Source: Kaistella palustris DSM 21579
GTDB taxonomy: Bacteria > Bacteroidota > Bacteroidia > Flavobacteriales > Weeksellaceae
Reading direction: 5' to 3'
Assembly: GCF_000422265.1 (NCBI RefSeq)
Contig: NZ_AULL01000013.1
Coordinates: 62,001 to 126,000, forward strand
DNA length: 64,000 nt
A model generated the notes under the pieces. The model worked only from the letters and a program-made list of their open reading frames with translations. It was not told the origin of the DNA and did not search any database. Position numbers and translations under genes: made by a program. This document shows positions 35,721 to 43,594 of this stretch, piece by piece. Positions within the stretch are counted from its first letter, which is position 1. Each line of letters opens with the position of its first letter.

Positions 35721-36402
35721 AAAAAGTCCTCACCCTAAATGCGATTTTACGGGGGTTTTCACCGCAAATTTCCCGTAGTGCTTCGTATTTCTAAATCGCT
35801 GAGTCCTCACCCTAAATCCCTCTCCGGAGGAGAGGGACTTGAGAGCTCGCTAATAGCAAAGGAGCAGAAATCTAATTTTTTGTCCCTTTTTTGGTGAGGA
35901 TAAAGCGGGTAATGTAAAAAAAAATTCGGGGAAGTTGAGATAGATAGTGGGATTTGCATGGAGTGCACGCTGAATTGCTCCGAGTCCTCACCCTAAATCC
36001 CTCCCCGGAAGAGAGGGACTTGAGAGCTCGCTAATACCAAAGGAAGAAAAATTTAATTTTTTGTCCCTCTTTTTAGTGAGTATAAAGCGGGTAATGTAAA
36101 AAAAAATTCGGGGAAGTTGAGATAGATAGTGGGATTTGCATGGAGTGCACGCTGAATTGCTCCGAGTCCTCACCCTAAATCCCTCCCCGGAAGAGAGGGA
36201 CTTGAGAGCTCGCTAATACCAAAGGAAGAAAAATTTAATTTTTTGTCCCTCTTTTTAGTGAGTATAAAGCGGGTAATGTAAAAAGAATTTTCGGGGAAGT
36301 TGAGATAGGTAGTGGGATTTGTAGGAAATGCTCACCCTGAATTGCTCCGAGTCCTCACCCTAAATCTCTCTCCGGAAGAGAGAGACTTCAGATATCGCTG
36401 AC
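35721..36402. repeat. Tandem 181-185 bp repeat array between tpiA and clpP
   Basis: GAGTCCTCACCCTAAAT begins units at 35801, 35982, 36164 and 36349, giving periods of 181, 182 and 185 bp; a fragment (GTCCTCACCCTAAAT) is also at 35726. Units 2 and 3 are almost identical. Each begins with a hairpin such as CCCTCTCC-GGA-GGAGAGGG, followed by ACTTGAGAGCTCGCTAAT, then a T-rich stretch, AAAGCGGGTAATGTAAAA and GGGGAAGTTGAGATAG. The fourth unit is cut short by a terminator. No credible protein is encoded on either strand. Confidence 0.85.
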
Positions 36403-36441
36403 AAAAAAAGGGACACATAATTAGATTTGTGTCCTTTTTTT
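36403..36441. terminator. Bidirectional terminator between tpiA and clpP
   Basis: GGACACA (36411-36417) pairs with TGTGTCC (36428-36434), with an A run on the left and a T run on the right, so it can stop transcripts from both sides. Confidence 0.8.
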
Positions 36442-36477
36442 AATAAAGTGAAAATGTATTCTATATGGTACAAAAGA

Positions 36478-37161
36478 TTATTTCTCTTTCTTTCTCTCCA
36501 GAACTTCGTCTACCATCCCAAAATCTTTGGCTTCCGTAGAAGTCATCCAGTAGTCACGGTCCGAAGCTTTTTCTACCCATTCGTAAGTCTGCCCGGAATG
36601 CTGAGAAATAATATCATAAAGTTCCTTTTTCAGTTTCAGCATTTCACGCAGATTGATTTCCATATCGGAAGCTACACCTTGCGCACCGCCGGAAGGCTGA
36701 TGGATCATAACACGCGAATGTTTTAACGCGGAACGTTTTCCTTTCTCGCCCGCAACCAGAAGTACAGCACCCATTGAAGCAGCAATTCCTGTACAGATCG
36801 TAGCCACATCCGGCTTGATGATCTGCATGGTATCATAAATTCCCAAGCCGGCATATACGCTGCCACCAGGGGAATTAATGTAGATCTGTATATCTTTGGA
36901 GGCATCTGAACTTTCCAGGAAAAGCAGCTGCGCAGTCACGATATTCGCGACCTGGTCATCGATTCCTGTCCCGAGAAAAATGATGCGGTCCATCATCAGT
37001 CTGGAGAATACATCCATCTGCGCCACGTTCAGGCGTCTTTCTTCCATAATGTATGGCGTCAGGTTGGTCGGTCCGTACATTCCCATATACTGGTCGGTAG
37101 CCAGACCGCTGTTTCCCATATGTTTTACCGAGAAGTCCCTAAAATCTTTTTTAATATCCAT
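36478..37161 (-). CDS. clpP: ATP-dependent Clp protease proteolytic subunit
   Basis: 227 residues; serine protease ring that works with ClpX/ClpA-type unfoldases in the cytosol. The catalytic Ser129 is in GIAASMGA, His154 in RVMIHQPSGG, and the Asp is in the SDRDYWM stretch near 203. The processing N-terminus is somewhat longer than in Escherichia coli, with a tail GNSGLATDQYMGMYGPTNLTP before the conserved EERRLNV. Promoter elements are 60-95 bp upstream, with a GC-rich hairpin in the leader. Confidence 0.96.
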   Translation of the reverse strand: MDIKKDFRDFSVKHMGNSGLATDQYMGMYGPTNLTPYIMEERRLNVAQMDVFSRLMMDRIIFLGTGIDDQVANIVTAQLLFLESSDASKDIQIYINSPGGSVYAGLGIYDTMQIIKPDVATICTGIAASMGAVLLVAGEKGKRSALKHSRVMIHQPSGGAQGVASDMEINLREMLKLKKELYDIISQHSGQTYEWVEKASDRDYWMTSTEAKDFGMVDEVLERKKEK

Positions 37162-37184
37162 TATCTTTTTAATTTTTATTTAAA

Positions 37185-37212
37185 GGTGCGCGCGCCGTAT
37201 TGGCGCGCTCCT
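37185..37212 (-). other. GC-rich hairpin in the clpP leader
   Basis: GCGCGCC-GTATT-GGCGCGC is a perfect 7-bp stem (GC-only) within otherwise AT-rich DNA, lying between the clpP promoter and its ATG. It has no T run on the clpP strand, so it is not a usual terminator. Confidence 0.6.
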
Positions 37213-37223
37213 ACACACTAATT

Positions 37224-37256
37224 CAAATTTACGCAAACAATATTCCACAACCAAAA
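37224..37256 (-). promoter_or_regulatory. Promoter of clpP
   Basis: On the minus strand TTTTG (37256-37252) and TAAATTTG (37231-37224) are separated by 20 bp, matching the Bacteroidota -33/-7 pattern. Confidence 0.6.
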
Positions 37257-37269
37257 TTCCGCCAATGTG

Positions 37270-39195
37270 TCACAGAATACGGAACAGTTTCCCATCAAGT
37301 TCCTTTCTAAGATGATTCAGCCGGATGATCTTCAGGTACGTCTCATCATTGTTTTCATTTTCCGACAGCTGTGCTTTCATAGCGTTGATAATTTTCAGCA
37401 CATACTCCCTTTTATGCCGAAAGATCACATCCTGCACAATTTTCGGGACCACTTCCTCTTCACTGCTGAAGAATATCTGGTGTTTCGCCCAGTCGCTGGT
37501 TTCGTGCTCATTAACCAAAGCATCAGCAACTTTCACAGAAATATTTTCATCGAGCAGTGTCATAAAAAACTGACCGGCGCGCAGTTCATTATCGGCTATT
37601 CCTTTCTGTATCTCACCGATGATCTTGCGGTTGATGGCCGACTGTATTTCGTAGTCATCTTCCTGCAAATGTGCAATGATCTCTTCGATCACGGTGATCT
37701 GGTATGCGTTATTTTCCTCATCGGTACGGTCCAGCACGCGGTCGCCGTATTTCAGCATTAGTTCCACCAGTTTTTCTTCGAGCATAAAAAGCGGGTCGAT
37801 GGTTTCTGTAACCTCGGGAACTTTCTGCAGTTTGGCCTCTGCCTGGGGCATTTGCCGCTGCTGCGGCGAGATCTGCTGTTTCTGCAGTTGCTTCTGCACA
37901 TTGAGTTCGTTGAAAAGAGACTGTTCCGAAAGGCCGAATTTATTCGATACTTCCTTCAGATACACTTCCTGTTTCAGCGCATTCTGCACGTAAGCTACCG
38001 ATTTCACGATATCACGGATTGATTCTGCCTTTTTCACAGGGTCGTTTCCGGCCTCCTTCAGTAAAATTTCTGCTTTGAAACCGATGAAATCCTTAGCCTC
38101 ATTTTTAATGAAATCTTCTACGTAATCCTGCGGATGTTTTCGGGCAAAAGAATCGGGATCGTCACCATCGGGAAAAAGCAGAATCCGGATATTCATCGCC
38201 TCCGACAAAAGCATGTCGATACTGCGGAAACTCGCTTTTATACCGGCCGCATCGCCATCAAAAAGAATGGTTACATTTTCGGTAAGCCTTTTTATTAGTT
38301 TGATCTGTTCTACGGTCAGCGCCGTACCCGAACTGGAAACTACGTTTTCTATACCGGCCTGGTGCAGTGCGATCACATCCATATATCCCTCCACCAGCAG
38401 GCAGAGGTTGTTTTTAGAAATCGACTGCTTGCTTTGATTAAGTCCGTAAAGGATCTGGGATTTATGATATATTTCGGTCTCCGGCGAGTTCAGGTATTTC
38501 GCAGTTTTTACATTATTCTTAAGAATACGGGCACCGAAACCCACCACTCTGCCCGAGAAACTGTGAATCGGAAATATCACGCGCTCGCGAAAACGGTCGA
38601 CGCCCCTTGGCGTATTTTCGGGAAATATCGAAAGCCCAGCTTTCTCCAGAATTTCCTTGGAATAACCTTTTTCCAACGCAAATTCTGTGAAGGCATCCCG
38701 CTGCTCCGGCGCATAACCCAACCGAAATTTCCGAATGATCTCATCGCGGAGTTCGCGTTCTTTAAAATATGCGTACGCAATTGATTTACCTTCCTCCGTA
38801 CCAAAAAGCTGTTCCTGAAAAAAATCATTTGCGATATCATGAATTTTGTACAGCAGTTCTTTATCCGTCTGCGACTGTCTTTCATCCTCTGTGAGTTCGC
38901 GCCTGTCTTCCTCAATTTCAATTCCGTACTTTTTTGCTGCATAGCGCAAAGCTTCGGGATAGGTAAAACTTTCGATTTCCATCAAAAAGGAGATCGCCGT
39001 GCCGCCTTTTCCGCTGGAAAAATCTTTCCAGATCTGCTTGCTTGGTGAGACAACAAAACTCGCGGTCTTTTCTTCATGAAAAGGACTCAGTCCTTTAAAA
39101 TTAGAACCGGCACGCTTTAATTGCACATATTCGCCGATGATTTCTTCCACGCGGATCGTAGAAAATATTTTGTCGATGGTAGCTTTGGAAATCAT
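37270..39195 (-). CDS. dnaG: DNA primase, with zinc-finger cysteines replaced
   Basis: Makes RNA primers for replication. 641 residues. The TOPRIM domain contains LVEGYMDVIALHQAG near 255-269 and LFDGDAAGIKAS near 301-312 (metal-binding Glu and DxD). The N-terminal CHC2 zinc-finger fold (FKGLSPFHEEKTASFVVSPSKQIWKDFSSGKGG, from residue 33, in two parts) keeps its framework, but the Cys positions are Ser37, Asp58 and Ser61; only His40 remains, so zinc probably does not bind. The same loss is, from memory, common in Flavobacteriia. The C-terminal 150 residues are a helical, DnaB-binding-type region. Confidence 0.93.
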   Translation of the reverse strand: MISKATIDKIFSTIRVEEIIGEYVQLKRAGSNFKGLSPFHEEKTASFVVSPSKQIWKDFSSGKGGTAISFLMEIESFTYPEALRYAAKKYGIEIEEDRRELTEDERQSQTDKELLYKIHDIANDFFQEQLFGTEEGKSIAYAYFKERELRDEIIRKFRLGYAPEQRDAFTEFALEKGYSKEILEKAGLSIFPENTPRGVDRFRERVIFPIHSFSGRVVGFGARILKNNVKTAKYLNSPETEIYHKSQILYGLNQSKQSISKNNLCLLVEGYMDVIALHQAGIENVVSSSGTALTVEQIKLIKRLTENVTILFDGDAAGIKASFRSIDMLLSEAMNIRILLFPDGDDPDSFARKHPQDYVEDFIKNEAKDFIGFKAEILLKEAGNDPVKKAESIRDIVKSVAYVQNALKQEVYLKEVSNKFGLSEQSLFNELNVQKQLQKQQISPQQRQMPQAEAKLQKVPEVTETIDPLFMLEEKLVELMLKYGDRVLDRTDEENNAYQITVIEEIIAHLQEDDYEIQSAINRKIIGEIQKGIADNELRAGQFFMTLLDENISVKVADALVNEHETSDWAKHQIFFSSEEEVVPKIVQDVIFRHKREYVLKIINAMKAQLSENENNDETYLKIIRLNHLRKELDGKLFRIL

Positions 39196-39239
39196 TCCGT
39201 AAAAATAGCAAATAAGTTCAGGTATTACATATTATTTTG

Positions 39240-39360
39240 GGCGTAACCCTCGCCGCCCTGGCCGGGAACTTCCGCTGCTCGGGTCGGGCTCTGCGCTGCA
39301 AGTCCTCATTACGTCGCGCCTTATCAGGCGCTCCTCCATTCCGGGCTTTCCGCTGCGATC
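39240..39360. repeat. GC-rich intergenic element between dnaG and the isoaspartyl peptidase gene
   Basis: Much more GC-rich than its surroundings. It contains two near copies of GGGCTnTnCGCTGC (about 39288 and 39342) and an inverted repeat GCGCCT-TATC-AGGCGC near 39316-39331. It resembles GC-rich dispersed repeats of flavobacterial intergenic regions; no coding sequence is convincing here. Confidence 0.5.
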
Positions 39361-39369
39361 CCTTACGCG

Positions 39370-39404
39370 GTTGACAGTTGAGAGTTGATAGTTGAGAATT
39401 GACG
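39370..39404. repeat. TTGA-centred heptad repeat
   Basis: Five heptamers in a row of the form (G/A)TTGANN. The unit length and TTGA core match the longer heptad array upstream of menA (9456-9518). Confidence 0.65.
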
Positions 39405-39456
39405 GTTTTTGCCTGCCGTTTTTTTTCGATAAATTTGACAAACCATTTTTTTTACC

Positions 39457-40461
39457 ATGAAAAAACTTTTACTCACCGGCGCAGTTTTGATGGCCATTTT
39501 CTCTTCCGCCCAAAAAAAATATGTTCTCGTAATGCACGGTGGTGCCGGCACAATTACCAGAGAATCGATGTCCGCAGAAAAAGAAAACGCTTACCGCGCC
39601 AAACTGGCAGAAGCACTAAAAGCTGGTTATGCAGAAATCCAAAACGGAAATACCGCTGTAAATGCTGTTTCCGCCGCCATTGTCGTTCTGGAGGATTCAC
39701 CATTGTTTAATGCGGGCAGGGGCGCCGTTTTCACCCACGATGCTAAAAACGAAATGGATGCCGCAATCATGTACGGAAAAGATAAGACTGCCGGCGCCGT
39801 CGCGGGAGTTCACACGATAAAAAACCCTATCAAAGCGGCTCTTGCTGTCATGCAGCAATCGGAACATGTAATGCTCAGCGGCCGCGGTGCCGAAGAATTC
39901 GCTCAGGAAAAAGGCCTTGCCATTATGCTTCCGTCCTATTTCTGGACAAAAGAACGCTTCGATGGTTTGCAGCACATCCTTAAAAAAGAAAAAGCCGACT
40001 CACTGAAAAAAACAATTCAAAATGCGGTGCTTTCTTCGTATGAAACCGACCAGAAATTTGGAACAGTCGGCGCGGTGGCGCTGGACAAAAGCGGGAATCT
40101 CGCAGCCGGGACTTCTACCGGCGGAATGACCAACAAAAAATGGAACCGCATCGGCGATTCGCCAATTATAGGCGCCGGAACTTATGCAGATTCCTTAGTA
40201 GGCGTGTCCGGAACCGGTTGGGGCGAATATTTCATTCGAGCTACTGCCGCGCGGACTTTGGCAGCGAAAATGGAATACCAGAACAAAGACATTCAAACCG
40301 CAGCAAAGGAAACCATAACTGAAATTGAAAAATTAGGCGGCGATGGCGGTCTGATCGCGCTGGACCGTAACGGAAATATCGCCATGCCTTTTAATACCGC
40401 CGGGATGTACCGCGGCGCAGTGACTGAGGACGGAGAAATATTTATTGAAATCTATAAATAG
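39457..40461 (+). CDS. Isoaspartyl peptidase/L-asparaginase (Ntn hydrolase), exported
   Basis: 334 residues with a signal peptide (1-19, SSAQ). The plant-type asparaginase family cleaves itself before a threonine: here Thr203 in KFGTVGAVALD, after which the small subunit starts. HGGAGT near 27-32, NAGRGAVFT near 85-93, and TSTGGMTNKKWNRIGDSPIIGAGTY (about 219-243, key Thr/Gly/Arg/Asp substrate residues) confirm it. It hydrolyses isoaspartyl dipeptides, and asparagine more weakly, probably in the periplasm. tsaE begins directly after its stop codon. Confidence 0.93.
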   Translation: MKKLLLTGAVLMAIFSSAQKKYVLVMHGGAGTITRESMSAEKENAYRAKLAEALKAGYAEIQNGNTAVNAVSAAIVVLEDSPLFNAGRGAVFTHDAKNEMDAAIMYGKDKTAGAVAGVHTIKNPIKAALAVMQQSEHVMLSGRGAEEFAQEKGLAIMLPSYFWTKERFDGLQHILKKEKADSLKKTIQNAVLSSYETDQKFGTVGAVALDKSGNLAAGTSTGGMTNKKWNRIGDSPIIGAGTYADSLVGVSGTGWGEYFIRATAARTLAAKMEYQNKDIQTAAKETITEIEKLGGDGGLIALDRNGNIAMPFNTAGMYRGAVTEDGEIFIEIYK

Positions 40462-40869
40462 ATGGAATTTAAAATAACAACTTTGGAGGATTGGCAGAAA
40501 GTGACCGATGAAATTCTGCCACGAATAAAACATCCGCTGCTTCTGCTGAAAGGAAATCTGGGCGCCGGAAAAACAACGTTCACCCAGTTTCTTTTAAAAA
40601 AACTGGGAAGCCACGACGATGTTTCCTCTCCTACTTATACTTTGGTCAACGAATATCATACACCTAAGGGAAATATCTTTCACTTTGATCTCTACCGTCT
40701 TGAAAATGAAGAAGAAGTTTACAATATTGGCATCGAGGAATATCTCGACAATGCTTTCCTGTGCATCATCGAGTGGCCCGAAGTATATGAAGACGAGCTA
40801 AAAGATCTGCCGCATCACACCTTATCCATCATCAACACCGGCGGTGAGCGCGTGATTAACTTCAGCTAA
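40462..40869 (+). CDS. tsaE: tRNA threonylcarbamoyladenosine biosynthesis protein TsaE
   Basis: ATPase partner of TsaB-TsaD in forming t6A37 in tRNAs. 135 residues. Walker A is LLKGNLGAGKTTF near 30-42, followed by SSPTYTLVNEY near 54-64 and the HFDLYRL and IIEWPE motifs typical of the family. It begins at the base after the isoaspartyl peptidase stop, so it is translated from the same mRNA even though the functions differ. Confidence 0.93.
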   Translation: MEFKITTLEDWQKVTDEILPRIKHPLLLLKGNLGAGKTTFTQFLLKKLGSHDDVSSPTYTLVNEYHTPKGNIFHFDLYRLENEEEVYNIGIEEYLDNAFLCIIEWPEVYEDELKDLPHHTLSIINTGGERVINFS

Positions 40870-40880
40870 AATAGACTTTT

Positions 40881-40906
40881 ATACAATCTAAATGATTGTA
40901 TCTTTG
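40881..40906 (+). promoter_or_regulatory. Inverted repeat overlapping the ald promoter
   Basis: ATACAATC (40881-40888) and GATTGTAT (40894-40901) form a perfect 8-bp inverted repeat with a 5-bp spacer. The -7 element TATCTTTG (40899-40906) overlaps its right arm. No T run follows, so an operator is more likely than a terminator for tsaE. Confidence 0.6.
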
Positions 40907-40965
40907 TACCTTCATTAACCGAGCAAGAAATATCTGAACCTGCTTTGGCAGGCAAAATATACATA

Positions 40966-42159
40966 ATGAGCAGCACGAATATCTTTACACCTTTTTCTGA
41001 ACAGGAATTAATGCCGCAGGAAGAAAAACTGGAAGTCGTAAAAAAAGGAAAACAATTCGCGATCGGGGTTCCAAAAGAAACCTGTTTAAACGAACGGCGG
41101 ACCTGCCTCACGCCCGATGCCGTACAGGTATTGGTAAATAACGGTCACAAAGTTGTGGTAGAAACAGGAGCCGGCCAGGGTTCATTTTACACAGATCTGC
41201 AATATTCAGACTCCGGCGCACATATTACGCAGTCACCTGAAGAAGCATTTCAGCAGGATCTTGTCTTAAAAATTAATCCGCCCACCACTGAGGAAATCGG
41301 CTATCTGAAACCCAATACCTATCTCGTTTCTGCGCTGCAGATCAATTTACGGGACAGGGAATATTTCAAATTACTTTCTGAAAAGAAAGTAAATGCAATT
41401 GCGTTTGAATTTATAGTCGATGACTATAAGCAGCTTTCGCTCGTGCGCCTGATCGGTGAGATTGCGGGTAACATTTCGGTTTTGTATGCGGCGGAATTAC
41501 TCGCGCTGTCAAATGGTTTAATGCTGGGTGGAATTACCGGAGTGCGCCCCACAGAAGTTGTGGTGCTCGGTGCCGGTATCGTTGGTGAATTTGCGACTAA
41601 AGCTGCAATCGGTTTGGGTGCAAGCGTAAAAGTATTTGATAATTCGCTTTCGAAACTGCGACGGCTGCACATGATGGTCGACGGCCGCGTTCCGACTTCA
41701 ATCATCGATCCGAAAGAACTTGGCAAAAGTCTACGACGCGCAGATGTGGTGATCGGTGCACTTTCCAAAATAAGTCACACACCCATCGTTACTGAAGAAA
41801 TGGTGGCGCAGATGAAAAAAGGAAGTGTAATCATCGATGTAACCATAGACAACGGAAAGGTCATTGAAACCTCGGAACTTACCGACATGGAGAATCCATT
41901 CATCATTAAACATGGTGTAATCCACTGCGGCTTGCCAAACCTTACTTCAAAAATGCCGCGAACTACCACGAAAGCCATCAGCAATTTCTTTCTCAGCTAC
42001 CTTTTAAACTACGATGAAGAAGGCGGTTTCGACAATATGCTCGTGCGCAAAAATGATATGAAGCAAACACTCTACATGTACAAAGGCCGGCATACCAAAA
42101 AACTGATATGTGACCGTTTCGACCTTAATTACCACGACATCAACCTTTTAATTTTCTAA
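40966..42159 (+). CDS. ald: Alanine dehydrogenase
   Basis: 397 residues from the ATG at 40966 (a TTG frame opening at 40945 adds only seven residues). N-terminal family motifs IGVPKETCLNERRTCLTPDAV (in part, from about 32) and ETGAGQGSFYTD; the Rossmann nucleotide loop VVLGAGIVGEFATKAAIGLGASV near 199-221 is followed by an acidic residue for NAD. HCGLPNL near 319 marks the alanine dehydrogenase/transhydrogenase alpha family. It converts alanine to pyruvate and ammonia, or the reverse, suiting a peptide-using organism. Regulated probably through the inverted repeat over its promoter. Confidence 0.88.
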   Translation: MSSTNIFTPFSEQELMPQEEKLEVVKKGKQFAIGVPKETCLNERRTCLTPDAVQVLVNNGHKVVVETGAGQGSFYTDLQYSDSGAHITQSPEEAFQQDLVLKINPPTTEEIGYLKPNTYLVSALQINLRDREYFKLLSEKKVNAIAFEFIVDDYKQLSLVRLIGEIAGNISVLYAAELLALSNGLMLGGITGVRPTEVVVLGAGIVGEFATKAAIGLGASVKVFDNSLSKLRRLHMMVDGRVPTSIIDPKELGKSLRRADVVIGALSKISHTPIVTEEMVAQMKKGSVIIDVTIDNGKVIETSELTDMENPFIIKHGVIHCGLPNLTSKMPRTTTKAISNFFLSYLLNYDEEGGFDNMLVRKNDMKQTLYMYKGRHTKKLICDRFDLNYHDINLLIF

Positions 42160-42531
42160 ATGAGGAAGCTCAAATTTTTTATGATAGGTCTCATTCCGGG
42201 ACTGCTTCTGGTATTTTTCATTCTTAATAAAAAGGGCGCAAGCTGCAGCGGATATCTGCCAAATTCCCGTGTAATTGCGGAAACACTGTCGAAAAAACCA
42301 GTTTATACCGCAGCATTTTCCCGGGAAATGGCGGCAGAAAACATTACAGAAAAATTTTTGAAAGACAGCATCATTACTGCCGGTAAAATTGACTTCGATA
42401 AAAGTAACGCGCAGAAAAAACCCTGCCCCAATTATACACTGCTCTACCCGGCTAAAAGTCCACGGTACGAAGTGGAGTTTGAAAAATGTCAGGACGATGC
42501 TACCTTTACTTCTCTGAAAAAACTTCATTGA
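42160..42531 (+). CDS. Small membrane-anchored protein of unknown function
   Basis: 123 residues. Its ATG directly follows the ald stop, so it is surely read from the same transcript. Residues 4-22 are one membrane helix with a basic start, followed by a soluble, probably periplasmic part containing three cysteines, near 29, 89 and 110 (ASCSGYLPNSR; KPCPNYTLLYP; FEKCQDD), perhaps forming disulfides. No domain recognised. The position after alanine dehydrogenase might be lineage-conserved; that is untested. Confidence 0.65.
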   Translation: MRKLKFFMIGLIPGLLLVFFILNKKGASCSGYLPNSRVIAETLSKKPVYTAAFSREMAAENITEKFLKDSIITAGKIDFDKSNAQKKPCPNYTLLYPAKSPRYEVEFEKCQDDATFTSLKKLH

Positions 42532-42565
42532 CAGTCCAAGAGGAAAATTTATAATTTTTTTACTA

Positions 42566-43414
42566 ATGAAAATCACTCTTATTGGTGTGGGTTTGATCGG
42601 CGGTTCCATTGCGCTGAAACTTAAAGCGAAAGGCCTTGTGTCTTACGTTTACGGTGTGGACCGAAATGAAGCGCATCTTCGGAACGCTAAAAAATTGGGT
42701 ATCATCGATGAGATCACTTCGCTTGAAAACGCTGTGGGGAAGTCGGACCTCATCATCATCGCAATTCCCGTGGATTCAGCCGCAGAAATTATAAGTAAAG
42801 TCTTAGATTTAGTTTCAACAAAACATACGGTAATGGATGTGGGTTCCACGAAATCCGGAATCGTAAAATCCGTAGAAAATCACCCGAACCGCGCACGCTT
42901 TGTAGCGTTCCACCCAATGTGGGGAACAGAAAACTCAGGACCGCAATCTGCCGTTGCGGAAAGCTTTTCCGGTCGTGCAGCGGTCATTTGCGATGCAGAA
43001 AATTCCGCAAAAGATGCATTAGAAACTGTCGAAGCGATAGCAAGGAAACTCGACATGCATTTGATGTACATGAAGGCGGAAGATCACGACATCCACACAG
43101 CATACATTTCGCATATATCACATATCACCTCTTACGCCCTCGCCAACACGGTTTTGGAAAAGGAACGCGAGGAAGATACGATTTTTCAGTTGGCCAGTTC
43201 CGGTTTCTCGAGCACGGTTCGTCTGGCAAAATCGCATCCGGAAATGTGGGTGCCCATTTTCAAGCAGAATAAAGAAAATGTTCTGGATGTTCTTAATGAG
43301 CATATCTCGCAGCTTCGAAAGTTTAAATCCGCGCTTGAGAAAGACAATGATATCCTGCTCGAAGAGCTCATCAGAAACGCAAACAGGATCCGCGGCATCC
43401 TTGACGAAAAATAG
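42566..43414 (+). CDS. tyrA: Prephenate dehydrogenase
   Basis: Oxidative decarboxylation of prephenate to 4-hydroxyphenylpyruvate for tyrosine. 282 residues. The NAD loop IGVGLIGGSIALKLK is at 5-19, then an acidic residue in YGVDRNEAHL; IAIPVD near 71-76, DVGSTKSGIV near 92-101 and the substrate region FHPMWGTENSGP (about 113-124) with the catalytic histidine follow. HISHITSYALANT near 187-199 is another family motif. No ACT or chorismate mutase domain is fused. It lies 34 bp after the small anchored protein gene. Confidence 0.92.
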   Translation: MKITLIGVGLIGGSIALKLKAKGLVSYVYGVDRNEAHLRNAKKLGIIDEITSLENAVGKSDLIIIAIPVDSAAEIISKVLDLVSTKHTVMDVGSTKSGIVKSVENHPNRARFVAFHPMWGTENSGPQSAVAESFSGRAAVICDAENSAKDALETVEAIARKLDMHLMYMKAEDHDIHTAYISHISHITSYALANTVLEKEREEDTIFQLASSGFSSTVRLAKSHPEMWVPIFKQNKENVLDVLNEHISQLRKFKSALEKDNDILLEELIRNANRIRGILDEK

Positions 43415-43442
43415 ACTGTATAGTGTATATTAAAACTAGTAA

Positions 43443-43571
43443 ACATGTTTAACTGTATTACGTCCCGATGAATTTACGGTGAGATACATTCAGCAGCACA
43501 TCTACGGAAGTAAAAGAAATTCAAAACTGACCTCTTGCGCGATTTTGCTGACCAAAAGTCTGATGCAATAA
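43443..43571 (+). pseudogene. Possible gene remnant without a start codon
   Basis: A 42-codon stop-free stretch after tyrA reads RPDEFTVRYIQQHIYGSK in the middle, which looks protein-like, but there is no start codon and no recognised family. The surrounding 180-bp gap shows nothing else. It may be chance. Confidence 0.2.
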
Positions 43572-43594
43572 TGCTTTATAAAGATTTCCGGCAA

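Noticed and set aside
35801-36402. Tandem repeats looked at as a CRISPR array
   Set aside because: The whole 181-185 bp unit repeats, not short repeats with unique spacers, and no cas genes are present.
36427-36726. Plus-strand frame at the end of clpP
   Set aside because: It overlaps the terminator and the antisense of clpP; no start context or domain.
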